NCBI GenBank assembly: GCA_007449985.2
Contig: VIIQ02000831.1
Location: 186,001 to 250,000, forward strand
Reading direction: 5' to 3'
Origin: Desmodesmus armatus
Taxonomy: Eukaryota > Chlorophyta > Chlorophyceae > Sphaeropleales > Scenedesmaceae
Length of the DNA: 64,000 bases
Part shown: positions 33,117-44,410 of the stretch, one piece after another
Numbering within the stretch: position 1 is the stretch's first letter
How the letters are laid out: the number at the start of each line of letters is the position of its first letter
The notes under the pieces: generated by a model
Database searches by the model: none
What the model saw: the letters and a program-made list of their open reading frames with translations, nothing else
Told to the model about the DNA's origin: nothing
Position numbers and translations under genes: made by a program

Positions 33117-35238
33117 ATGACGAGTGAAGACCCACCTATGTCCTTGGTGGAACTGCCAACCTCCGGCGCACTGTCCTTCTTAGACCTGCCAGACACCTGC
33201 CTGCTGGGGGTGCTGCAGTGCTTGGCAGCTGATGGTCAGCGCAGCTTGTTCAGTGCTGCCAGGGCGCACAGCAAGCTGTACCAGGTCACAACAGCCGTGA
33301 CAGCGCTGCGCAGCATATCAGCAAAGCTAAAGACACCGCAGCAGGTGGACAGCATGTTGGTGTACCTGCACAGGCATGCTGGGCACATTGACAGCATCGA
33401 TGTGACTGGTGAACTCAGCAATGGGAGAAGAGTCAGTCTGCGGCAACTGCCCCCCAACCTGCACCTGACCAGCCTGCAGCTCAACAGGGTGCATGTGCAG
33501 TTGCAGCCAGGGGGAGGCTTCCCAGGCGTGCTTCAGTCATTGGCATCCCTCAAGCAGCTGCGGCTGGACAGCTGCAGGCTGCTTGATACTGTCATTCCGC
33601 CACTGCAGCAGCTGCCTGCTGGGCTGGAGCACCTCGGAATCATCATGCTGCGCATCAGAATGCAGCCTGAGCACAGGCAGGTGCGATTTCCTGTTACAGC
33701 GCTGCACCAGCTCCAGTCCCTTACCTTCCTTGAGTTGGATGCTGTGCCGCTAGAGGGCCTGGGTGAAGATGGCCACCCCCTGCAGCCCCTGCAGCCCCTC
33801 ACACGGCTCCTTGACCTCCGCCTCGGCCCACCAAGTTCCAACACGTCGACGTTCCCTGCCGGCCTGGTGTCAGGTGCACATCAGCTGACACGCCTAGACG
33901 TGTCGAGTCACTGGCAATGGAATGCAGCCCAAGGTGTTGCACCACTGCTGCCTGGCTGGCAGCCTGTTGTGGCAGCGCCGCACTTCAACGCAGCAGGATT
34001 GATGGCGCCATATACGCGGGGCCGGCGTTGGCAGGCAGACCATTGGTGGCAGGGCGTCCAGCCAGGCCGTGCTGTCCTTGCCGGCATGACGCAGCTGCAG
34101 CACCTGTGCCTCTATAGCTTATACGGTGCACAGCTGCTGGCAGACCTTACACACCTCCAACAGCTGACACACTTGGAGTTGGAGGGCAGCTTTGGTGCTG
34201 ACGAGAGAAACCTTCCATCCGCTGTTGCCTTCTCACCCTTGACAGCCAGCAGCAAGCTGCAGCGCCTTAGAATTGGCGCCTGCACACTGCCGGCAGGTGT
34301 TTGGCAGCATGTGTTCCCTGCTGACAGGCAGCTGCCACACCTGCGGGAGTTGCATTTGTCGTGTACCAATCATTCATCAGGTTGTGCCCCCCCAGCGCCT
34401 GAAGGCAGCCTCCTAGTGAGCTGCTGCCCTGGCCTGCACCAGCTGCATATGGGCTACCTCCAGCACAGCACAGCACAGCTGGCCATGCTGCAGGGGCTGA
34501 GTCAGCTGCACACTCTGGGGCTGAGTGGCGATCCCTGGGATGATGATCATGCCTTCACAGACGAGATAGTGCAGGCGGTGTGTCAACTGACCCAGCTGCA
34601 GGAGCTGAGGATGGATGGCATTTGCACAGCCGGGGAGGGTGTGCTACAGCAGCTGACACAGCTGAAGCAGCTTACCTACCTGGACTTTCCAGGCATGCGG
34701 ATTTACAGGAGCCAATCAGGGGCTGCTGTTCATAATGATGAGGTGAGCACAAATCCAACTTGACAGAGCTGAACTTCAGCAGGTAGTTGCTTGACCATCT
34801 GCTGTGTCTGGCAAGTGGTTACATCACAATTCAACCTGATAGCCTCACTACAGGAACAGGAAAGATTCCGTTAAGATTGCCAGCCTGCAGCAGCAATACG
34901 CATATTGCCGCTGTACACCGCCGCATTTTCCGGGAAGCATGCATGTGTCTGCACTCAATGTCAAGCTGCCAAGCCTGGTTTTTTGTTTGTGCTGCCAAGC
35001 CTGGGTTCGCAACATTAGTGAGTTATGCACTTGGTGCCGCGGGTGGGACATCCCAGTTGCTCTAGAGATCTCCCAGAGTGTCCCATAGCAAGTCCATGCC
35101 TTGACTCAGGGTTCATGCTGTGGCTTGCAGGACGGTGATGCTGAGTCCCAGCCTGTGTGGCGCCAGCTGCAGCGCCTGCATCTTGACCACAGCGACCCTG
35201 AAACGGCTGAGTGGGTGGCCACAGCTGTGGCAGAGTGA
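33117..35238 (+). CDS. F-box/leucine-rich-repeat protein A
   Basis: Probable substrate-recognition subunit of an SCF-type ubiquitin ligase or a related LRR protein. Exons 33117-34742 and 35131-35238 fit in phase (577 residues). An F-box-like helix set (LSFLDLPDTCLLGVLQCL ... LFSAARAHSKLYQ) is near residues 18-60. It is followed by about 12 LRRs of the form LxxLxxLxLxxx (for example SLASLKQLRLDSCRLLD, LTHLQQLTHLELEGSF). The frame is open upstream to about 32946, but the upstream part is repeat-like and an acceptor (GTCGCAG) precedes 33095, so ATG 33117 was chosen. The target is unknown. A second, close copy lies at 41449-42879. Confidence 0.8.
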
Positions 35239-35694
35239 CGGTGAGTTGGCACAGCTCGTTGAGGCTCTCACAGTTGTGAGGTGTGAATGATATCAACCGT
35301 GCCAAGGGTGGAGGATGGTCGAGGTACAGGCCGTCTTGTTGAACCGCTCAAGTGTGGACCATCGGGGTAGGTGGTTGGTGCCAGTGTGGCCTTGTGGCAG
35401 TGGCATGTCGAGCTGCGGCATTGGCATGTTGAGCTGCAATCGCACAGCAACCATGTCCTCAGGACGGCCGTGTCCTCAGCACACAGTGTGTGCTGCCTGT
35501 GCCTACGGAGCACAACGATTGCCAACCAACAGTCGTGTCTCCCATCCGTGCAGGTTCAGCTGCATCCCCCTGCACCCTCTGGTGCCTGGCCCAGGCCTGG
35601 CAGCCTCACCAAATGAGCTTGGCAGGCTGCCTACTGGAGGCCCACTGGCAACACCACAGGACCGCCCTTGGCAAGTCAGCAGCCCAGCACCAGC

Positions 35695-35916
35695 ACCAGC
35701 ACCAGCACCAGCACCAGCACCAGCACCAGCACCAGCACCAGCACCAGCACCAGCACCAGCACCAGCACCAGCACCAGCACCAGCACCAGCACCAGCACCA
35801 GCACCAGCACCAGCACCAGCACCAGCACCAGCACCAGCACCAGCACCAGCACCAGCACCAGCACCAGCACCAGCACCAGCACCAGCACCAGCACCAGCAC
35901 CAGCACCAGCACCAGT
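35695..35916. repeat. (CAGCAC)n hexanucleotide array
   Basis: About 37 uninterrupted CAGCAC units, followed by two copies of CCAGTTATAATTGTG. The right duplicated block has only a short CAG-rich stretch at the matching place (about 43085-43125), so the array expanded after duplication. Confidence 0.95.
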
Positions 35917-36302
35917 TATAATTGTGCCACCAGTTATAATTGTGGCACAGCCTCTGCAGCATTGCGCCTCTGCAACTGCCAGGTACTGGGTAACAGATGG
36001 GGCTGATTAGTGGTGGCTGGGCGGCCATAGCAGAAGTGCAGCAACAGAAGGTGCAGTTTGGGTGCATGGTGTGCAAGTGCTGCAGCCTGCGGGGCATACT
36101 TGTTGAGATCAGGATGAAAAGTAGATCGCTTTATTCAGATACTCATTGGTAACTTTCTCCGATAGGAACATTGTGGCCTTTATTGATTCACGTGCAAGGA
36201 TGAACATGTGTCCTACAGCTGTCACGTGCATGTGTTGTACTGGCTGTTGTAACATGTGCTGCTGTGGATGCTGTACTTGCAGTCACCTGGCTGCCTAGGC
36301 TC

Positions 36303-36395
36303 TTGTTGTAGTAAGATCGCAGAGGCTGAAGCTGTCGTGTCTGTCAACGAAAAGAAGTGGTGAGTGATGCATATGCAGGTGCAAATGCGGCTAGC
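36303..36395 (+). repeat. Dispersed repeat, copy 2
   Basis: Closely matches the copy at 19065-19165, same orientation. Confidence 0.7.
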
Positions 36396-37228
36396 CTAGG
36401 CTCTGTACATAGTGTGCCCACGGTGCCTGAGGCACAAGTGCAGCAAGGTCAACCAACGTGCTCACCGTCCGGAACATGACTTAGGTGCCACCTGCATGCA
36501 CTGCGCAGTGCGCAAGCCTCCAGGGTACAAGAGTGTTCTGGGTTGGCTGATATGACATGGTTACAACTGGGCAAGGCACATCAGGAACTTTGCGGCCACC
36601 AACTTGTGGCGTCAACAGACCAATCAGCAAATCGGTGACCTTAGGGTCAAGGCCTTGATGAGATGCACGCCATCGACCGATGCTCAGCTCTGGTGGCAAA
36701 GACAGAAAGCTTGCAAAAATCGCCACGTCCAAATCACGCAACCCATGTTGAGTACGGATTGATTACTGCATGCTGCACTCAACATACCGCACCCAAGGCG
36801 TGAGACGTATCTGGAAGCAATGGGGCAGCTACACGACACATCAATGCCTGAGCGGTGCCCCGACTTGCATCCAACACAGCCTAAACTAGGCACAAGCGTG
36901 CTGGCCTTCAGATCCACTTGACACTTGCTGGCAGCAATTGTAAGCTCAGCATGCAATATTTGCTCGGCTGAGCAGCACCGCCGGTGGCCATCGCCATTGC
37001 GAAGCAGCTGCTACCCATGTAGACTCCAACACAAGAAAGAACTCCACACCTCCAAGCCAAACTACTGCAAGAAGAGCACACACCGCCAGCCTGGTGACTG
37101 GGCCACGGAGACAGGCCGCGCGGGCAGTATTCAACAAGGCATCGCCACCACAGCCAAATGCAAGCCAGCCCCAGCCACCCTGCTTTTCTGACCTTACGAA
37201 ACACTTTGATTGGGATCACCGTGATATA

Positions 37229-38409
37229 TCACCGGGGCCTCTTTCCACCTGTGTACTGCTGTGAGCTTCTGCCTCCCCGGCCCCTGTAGCCCCCGCGCCC
37301 ACCCCGTGTGTCAAAGCGGCCACCCGAGTACCCTCCCCGCCCATGCCCTGTGCCGCGATCGATGTCATACGAGTCCCGCTCCCGGGGCGCTGGGGGCCTG
37401 TCCCCTGGCCGGTCTCCCTCCCTGCTGCGCTCTGCTGTCCTGTCCCGTGGCCTCTCAGCGGTGCGGTCCCGGTCCCGATCTGCTGGGGTCCTGTCACGAG
37501 GAGGGAGGGGCCTGTCCCTGTCGCTGCTACGGTCAAACGGCCGTGCGTCCCTGGTGCTCGCAAGCCTGTCACGGCCCAGGTCTCGATCTGGAACTGCGCG
37601 TGCAGCAGACACCAAGCAAATGTTCGCATGAGTGTGGCTGTGAACAGGATTTGGAAAATTTGGTGCAGGAACACGGAGGATCTGCTCTGCAAGCCATATT
37701 ATGCACTATAAATCAAACGGGAGATGCAGGAACACGCAGGATATGCTCTCCAAGCCATATTCAGCACTGTAAATCAATCGGGAAGACCTACGGCCTTCTT
37801 GCAAGGGAGAAAACTATGAAGCGTGCCAGCTCATGTTCCTAGCCATGCATGGTGCAGCTGGATACCATACACCCATACTGCACGAACCACAACTGCATGC
37901 GTACCTGGTGCTGGCTGTGCTGCCATCTGCTGCTTGATGCTCTCCAGCTGCCGCTGGTACAGCATGGACACCATGTTGAGCTCCTCATTCTCCTGCTGGT
38001 AGAAGGTGCACAGGTCACGCGTGTCCTGCAGCTCCTCACGCAGCTCATCAGCATGGCGCCGCTCAACCGCTGCGATGGCACCCTGCACAGCACAGCACAG
38101 CACAGCACAGTGTGGCGGGCGATTGTTAGAGATCCATAGGGAGCTGTTGTGGGTAGCTGCCAAGGCATGCAGTGCACAGCCAAACCTACTTTTGCTGCTC
38201 AGGCAGCTACTTGTCAGCGATGCTGGTGCTGAAAGGTTGAGGCCACGTGCTAAGGGGTATGCCAGCAACTGCAGCTAGTTTGTACAGCACTTGGCCTCAC
38301 TGCTCACCTGTGCTGCCTGCTTGCTCTCCCGCTGCTGCCTGCCGAGGTCTTCATTCTCCTCGGTCAGGACCTTGACCTTGCGCAGCAGCGCATGGCCACT
38401 CTTGGACTC
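37229..38409 (-). pseudogene. Truncated WTAP copy (exons 6-8 only)
   Basis: Three exons with the same lengths and phases as in the full gene: 38409-38308 (102), 38082-37905 (178) and 37593-37229 (365), all still open and with intact splice sites. The encoded helices and the Arg/Asp/Gly-rich end are nearly identical to the full copy. Exons 1-5 are missing: upstream of 38895 the sequence switches to an inverted F-box pseudogene. There is no start codon or known promoter, so it is probably not made as protein, though the lack of lesions points to a recent duplication or an unseen promoter. Confidence 0.8.
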
Positions 38410-39195
38410 CTGCACATGCCAGCACAACCCGCCCGTCACAGAGACGTCAGTTCCACAGGTGGAAAAAAAGCCGGCCTGAGCACACCCCCACACACATGCG
38501 CATCCCACAGGGACCTGCCTGCTCATACGAAACATTGCAATATCATGTGCAACTTTCGAGCTGCTGGCACAGCCGGGCTGCTGTAAACAAGTGACTTCCA
38601 CCGCAGGTCATTTGCTGACACAACCCATAAACAGCTGTAGGCTGCACACCTAACCGCAGCATGGGCCCTCCTCATCAGAGTAGGGCTTGGCAGCAGCAAC
38701 TGGGGCTCACTCATGCATTCTGCCAAAGAGCCATCTACTTCCAGGAGCATAGCCCAGGCATATGAACTGAGTGAGTGCAGAGTGAACACACCTAACCCCA
38801 CTGTACAGTACCTGTAGTAAGGCTGTGTTCACACCAACACCCTATGTACCCTTTCACTATGTCCAATATATTGACACTCTGCCCCAACACTTACCGTACA
38901 TTCACGCCCCGAGGCGTGTCAGCTGGTGTGCACTCAACACCAAGTCGGCAGGGAATGCACGGTCATCCACTGTGAATGCTTTCAACCTGGGTTCATCACT
39001 TTGCCAAGTGATGCTTGAGTCCAGGTCCATGGACAGGTGGAGCTCAAGGAGCTGTGTGAGGGGCTGCATGGGCTGCTGCATGTGGTAACTTTCATCCTCA
39101 TAATCATGCTTAAAGTCATACTCGTAGTCATCAAGGCCCTCTACCGGCACAGCATCCAACTGCAGGAAGGTAAGGGACTGCAGCTCGTGTCACAC

Positions 39196-39216
39196 GTTAG
39201 CGCATGATGCGCTAAC
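39196..39216. repeat. Hairpin, 10-bp perfect arms
   Basis: GTTAGCGCAT, one base, then its exact reverse complement. It sits where intact paralogues have plain LRR coding sequence. Confidence 0.9.
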
Positions 39217-39402
39217 AGGAAGGCGCACAGGCTTGATCGCACTGCTCGTAACATTACTGATAGTGAGGTGCTCCAGCCCAGTAGGCAGCTGCTGCAGTGG
39301 TGGGCTGACGGTATCAAGCATCCTGCAGCTGTCCAGACGTAGCTGCTTGAGGGATGTCAGTGACTGCAGCACGCCTGCAAAGCCACCCCAGGCTGGCTGC
39401 AG

Positions 39403-39630
<228 letters not shown>

Positions 39631-39988
39631 TGTCAAGCTGCAGGCTGGTCAGCTGCAGGTTGGGCGGCAATTGGCACAATCATGCTGTTGCCCTGCCCCA
39701 GTTGCGGATGCGGACGCTGTCAATGTGCTGAGCATACCTGCCCAGGTAAAGCAGGACGCCGTCCATCTGTTGTTGTGTATGCACAAATGCTTCCATGCTT
39801 TGCAGCGCTGTCACAGCCTGGTGCAGCCTGCTATGCGCCCTGGCAGCATGGAACAAGCTGTGCAGACACTTGGCTGCCAAGCACTGCAGCACCGCCAGCA
39901 GGCAGGGGTCTGGCAGGTCTATCAAGGACAGAGCGTCGGAGACTGGCAGCTCCGCCCCGGACATAGGTGAGTGTTCACTCTCCATCAT

Positions 39989-41448
39989 GGATGATGCTGT
40001 GGCAGGAAGACAAACAACATCAACAACACAGGGACATGATATTTCAGGTTGTGCACTCACACCCAAGCTCACATCATGTCTGTATTGACCACTACAGCCG
40101 AATGGCAGCAGCCTGTTGCAGACAGCCTGCACACGGCCGACAGCTGTTGCCCTACCTTGATTGTGCATCGGTTGTCACAGTGTGTGTTTAGAAGACTGTC
40201 CAAGGAACGAGCATGTGCTGCTGTGATGCCCTTCAGCCTACCTGCACCGCGCTGCGGCAGCGCTTTGGCAGCCTTGGACTCAATGATGGTAGGGCATGCA
40301 CAGTCGCCCACTGCAAATTGCCATTACTGATGAGTTGTAATGCCCAAGACTTGAGTGCTTCCGCTGCGACTTGCAGTCAGGAGCGTGCTGCTGGTGTGCA
40401 GCAGTGTCAGTTGGGGCTGGGGCGCATACGGCTGAAGGAAGGGCTAGCGCTGGATGATCAACAGGCAGAATATGTTGCTGACGCTGAGAGATGCATGCTG
40501 GAAGGTGCTGTGTTTGATTACACAAACTAAACAGGGGCCAGCGGGGGTTCAGTTGGCGTTGCCAACTGCCTCGTTTAGCTCCAACGTTCACCTGACCTTC
40601 ATGTGGCTGAAAGCGCCACTTGCAACTGTTAGGGACATGCGATGGCAACACCCTTTGGACGTTTGTTGCTTTTTGAGCGTCCCGCTTGTGATTCAGCCAA
40701 CTTGGCCGGCGGCTCAATCCAGCCGAACGCGTCGCGGGGCGAAAGAGGGCGCAAGGCCCTTGCGCTCGGAGCGCGACCGGTGCGAAAAGAGGCGGAACTA
40801 GGGCATCAAGTCCCCATAAAGCCTCCAGCGGCTGTGCAAGTAGCCGTTACAGCCACATAAGGTCAGGAGAAGGTTGCAGCTGAACGAGGCTGTTGGCATC
40901 GCCAGTTGAACGCCAGTTGAACTCCACTTGAACCCTGCTGGCCCCTAATTAGTGGTTCAATTGAAAAAAACGTGTTGCACCATCTATCTCTCAGCGTCAG
41001 CAGCACAGTCTGCAGGATATCATTCTCCAGCCCTTCCTGCAGCCGTGTAGGCCCCTACTGCACACCAGAGCACGCCCCAGACTGCACCTTGCGGAAGCAG
41101 TCAAGCTACACATATCCAACTGCCGTAGTGAAGGCAAACAGCAGCGGGCAACTGTGCCCTTTCAAATATAAATCCAAGGGGTCATGAGCCTGATCAGCAC
41201 GCTGCTGGATCTGCAGGTAGGCTTGATGCTGCCACGATGGCACATGCATGTGGGCCTTGGACCAAGGCCTTGGACAATCATGTGCACACACACACACACA
41301 CACACACTATCACCATACTTGCACATCCAACGAAAAGCAGGCTGCATGCAACAGGCAGCACCAGTGCAGTGGTTGCCACCGTGTCGATCTGCTCCCACCA
41401 ACTCTGCATGAATGCACACATCTGTCACAGGATCTCTGGTCGGAGTTC
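39989..41448. other. Divergent 5' region between two F-box copies
   Basis: The pseudogene (-) and F-box gene B (+) are head-to-head. Both halves carry versions of the same 5' flank in opposite orientation (for example GAACCC[C]TGCTGGCCCC on each side), which is also found at 32590-33110 before gene A. No gene inside; a short (AC)n stretch lies at 41290-41309. Confidence 0.6.
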
Positions 41449-42879
41449 ATGCTGGAGAGTGCAGACTCATCTACTTCGTCCCTGGTGGAGCCGCCAACCT
41501 CTGATGCATTGTCCTTGACAGACCTGCCAGACCCCTGCCTGCTGGCGGTGCTGCAGTGCTTGGCAGCCGACAGCCAGCGCAGCTTGTTTAGTGCTGCCAG
41601 AGCGCACAGCAGGCTGCACCAGGCAGCTGTGACAGCACTGCACAACGTGGATGCATCAGTGAAGACAGCACAACAGATGGACGGTGTCTTGCTGTATCTG
41701 GACAGGCATGCTGAGCACATTGACAGCATCGGCGTGACTCTTGAACTCAGCGCTAGCTATGAGAGTAGAGTCAGTTTGCGCCAACTGCCCCCCAAGCTGC
41801 ACCTGACCAGCCTGCAGCTCAACAGGGTGGATGTGCAGTTGCAGCCAGAGCGTGGCTTTCCAGGCGTGCTGCAGTCATTGGCATCCCTTAAGCAGCTGCG
41901 GCTGGACAGCTGCAGGCTGCTTGATACTGACAGCCCGCCACTGCAGCAGCTGCCTGCTGGGCTGGAGCACCTACAAACCATTAGGCTGCTGGACAGCTCG
42001 CCAGGCCAGGCTCAAGATGTGCGATTTTCCGCCCGCGCATTGCACCAGCTGCAGTCCCTTACCTTCCTGCAGTTGGATGCTGTGCCACTTGAGGGCATTG
42101 GTGCAGATGGCCACACCGTGCAGCCCCTGCAGCCCCTCACAAGGCTGCTTGACCTCCGACTCGGCACCCGTCCTGCATGGACTGATGCATTCCCACGCAA
42201 TGGCAGGGTGTTCCCTGTCGGCTTGGTGTCAGGTGCACACCAGCTGACCCGGCTAGAGGTGTCCTGCGGCTGGTGTTGGGACGCAGCCCAGGGAGGTGCA
42301 CAACAGCCTGCAGTGGAACGATGGTGGCAGCTGGACCGTAGTAACCTTGCCGGCAAGACTCAGCTGCAGCACCTCACCCTTCACAGCTATTATCGTGGTG
42401 CACAGCTGCTATCCGACCTTGGACACCTGCAGCAGCTGACACACCTGGAGTTGGACGACAGCTTTGGTCCTGAAGAGGCCAATTGTCTACCTGCTGCTGC
42501 CTTTTCAGCCTTGACAGCCAGCAGCAAACTGCAGCAACTCACCATCAGCAGCTGCACGCTGCCGGGGGATGTTTGGCAGCATGTCTTCCCTGCTGGCAGG
42601 CAGCTGCCACACCTGCAGAAGTTGCACTTGTCAGGTATTAGTCATCCATCAGGCTATGCTGCCTCAGTGCCTGCAGCCAGCCTCCTAGTCGGCTGCTGCC
42701 CTGGCCTGCAGGTCCTCAGGATGTATGGTCTCCAGCACAGCGCAGAACAGCTGGCCACGCTGCAGGGGCCGCAGGGGCTCAGCCGGCTGCACACTCTACA
42801 GGTGATTGAAGGTGCCAATTATGGTCGTGCCACGCCCTTGATGAAAGGGCCTGTGACGTGCATCATGGTCTCGCGGTGA
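41449..42879 (+). CDS. F-box/leucine-rich-repeat protein B
   Basis: Close paralogue of F-box/LRR protein A with the same F-box-like start (LSLTDLPDPCLLAVLQCL) and LRR series. It reads as one exon of 477 codons from the ATG after the GGTCGGAGTTC stretch shared with gene A. It stops soon after HTLQVIEGANYGRA, so the last LRRs and the short second exon of gene A are missing. The stop overlaps a possible donor (GCG|GTGAGC at 42877), so a further exon cannot be excluded. Likely an SCF-type adaptor, by family; substrate unknown. Confidence 0.75.
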   Translation: MLESADSSTSSLVEPPTSDALSLTDLPDPCLLAVLQCLAADSQRSLFSAARAHSRLHQAAVTALHNVDASVKTAQQMDGVLLYLDRHAEHIDSIGVTLELSASYESRVSLRQLPPKLHLTSLQLNRVDVQLQPERGFPGVLQSLASLKQLRLDSCRLLDTDSPPLQQLPAGLEHLQTIRLLDSSPGQAQDVRFSARALHQLQSLTFLQLDAVPLEGIGADGHTVQPLQPLTRLLDLRLGTRPAWTDAFPRNGRVFPVGLVSGAHQLTRLEVSCGWCWDAAQGGAQQPAVERWWQLDRSNLAGKTQLQHLTLHSYYRGAQLLSDLGHLQQLTHLELDDSFGPEEANCLPAAAFSALTASSKLQQLTISSCTLPGDVWQHVFPAGRQLPHLQKLHLSGISHPSGYAASVPAASLLVGCCPGLQVLRMYGLQHSAEQLATLQGPQGLSRLHTLQVIEGANYGRATPLMKGPVTCIMVSR

Positions 42880-44410
42880 GCGCATGATGTGGCCAATTGG
42901 CGCAGCTGCAGGATCAGATGCTCCTGCTTCTGCACTCTCCTGCTCCCTGTGATGCCTGGCCAGGCCTGTCAGGCCAGGCCGCCCTGTTGGGGCTGGGCAG
43001 GCTGCCTACTGGAGCACCATGTGACTCACGGGCCGTCATGTGACTGTCTTGTGACAATTATGTCGCCCGACTTGAGGTTTGGCAGCCCAGCAGTAACAGC
43101 CTGTTGCTGCGGCAGCAGCAGCACTTTGCTGTGGCACAGCCTCCAGCATCCCTGTATTTGCACTGAGGGCAGCAACTGGGTGGCATGGTGGTGACATCAG
43201 CAGTGGTGTAGCTATGCAACATGCAGTCATGTGGGGGCAGAACATATTGCGGCTCGTCACACAGGACGGTCGCAGGGCGGCCCTGCTGTTGGAGCCTTCT
43301 GTTGCAGGTGGTAGGATGCATTCACAGTGTGGGGTGCTGCCGAAAGCATGCAGCACTGGGAGGAGGGACTGAGGCTACTGTAGCCTGCACACCAATCACC
43401 TGCAGGGCAGCAGCCCCCGGGGCTCAGTGAGCTTGGTTCAGTCCCTGCAAGGGTGCTGTACCGGGGGGAGGCACCGTTCAAGTGTTGTTGGACACCCGCT
43501 CTTGCAAGCAGAAAGTATGGGCCCCATGCTTGCATTACACGCAGGCAGCATGATTGTAAGGCACACAGGGCATACTTGTCGTGCACAGGCACATTGGGCA
43601 GGTGCAAATAGCTCAGGATCTGATAGGTGCAAGGGGGGTGTTGTTGCACGAGGGTTGTGAAGGAAGGGCAAAGGAGTGCTCCACAGCTTGTTGCCAATCG
43701 TTACACACTTGCAAGGTGTTGCGGTTTTGTAACAATATGTCTCTATGGATCCTGTACTTCAGTCAACTGGCTGCCTGCCCACGGTGCACACCGTCTAACG
43801 TGTCTGAAGCACAACGTCACACCCTCAACATGGCCTTGTTCCCCAACGCAGCAGCATGCTTACCGTCCCCGGGCTGCATCTCTTGGGTTCAAGTAATCTG
43901 GGTTGCACGGCATGTCATGGTTACACCTGGGCCAGACACACGAAGTGTTGCAATCTGCGCAATCAGCAAACCAGGTACCCTTGATCACAACAACGCCACC
44001 AGCTGCTGCTCAGCTCGGACTTCGACAAATACACAGCAGCATGTCACATCCACACACACCATCGACGCCCAGTATAAGACTACTGCAACATGCTGTTCAT
44101 GCATAACAGAGACCTCAAGAAGATACAGAGACATTGGGCCAGTGCCACAACAAATCAATGCATTGGCAGTGCCCCGACTTGTAGCTGAGACTGCAACAAG
44201 CACCAAACCAGACTCCATATAAGACAGGAAGATTCCACAAACCTACCAACCACCGCAAAGAAGAGAACACACCCTCAGGCCGCACGGACAGGTCGCACAT
44301 GCTGCACCAGGCGAGGCATCGCTGCTGCAGCCAAATGCAAGCCAGCGCCAGCCGCCCTGTCTTCTCCGACCAAATAACACACATGATTGTGATCACCGTG
44401 ACGAGACATA
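42880..44410. other. Intergenic region between convergent genes
   Basis: No supported gene. TTACA (minus-strand TGTAA) occurs at 43921-43925, about 490 bp behind the WTAP stop, and a matching TTACA exists behind the truncated copy, so it may be the WTAP poly(A) signal. Confidence 0.5.

Larger units (their letters stand above)
35239..37228. other. Gene-free region with a hexanucleotide array
   Basis: No supported gene. Open frames here are products of the (CACCAG)n array. The right part is the 3' flank of the truncated WTAP copy, with a TTACA (minus-strand TGTAA) near 36549 that is also found behind the full WTAP gene. Confidence 0.55.
32340..38895. repeat. Left copy of a large segmental duplication
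   Basis: Parallels about 40640-46010: 5' flank, F-box/LRR gene (+), a stretch with CAG-rich repeats and GGCACAGCCTC, then WTAP exons 8-6 on the minus strand. Similarity stops at about 38895, at the position matching the donor of WTAP exon 5 (46015), so the left copy never had exons 1-5 or has lost them. Confidence 0.8.

Noticed and set aside
35315..36010. 231-codon frame with a long Ala-Pro repeat
   Set aside because: It is the translation of the (CACCAG)n array; all frames are open there (AP, QH, ST), and there is no flanking coding signal.
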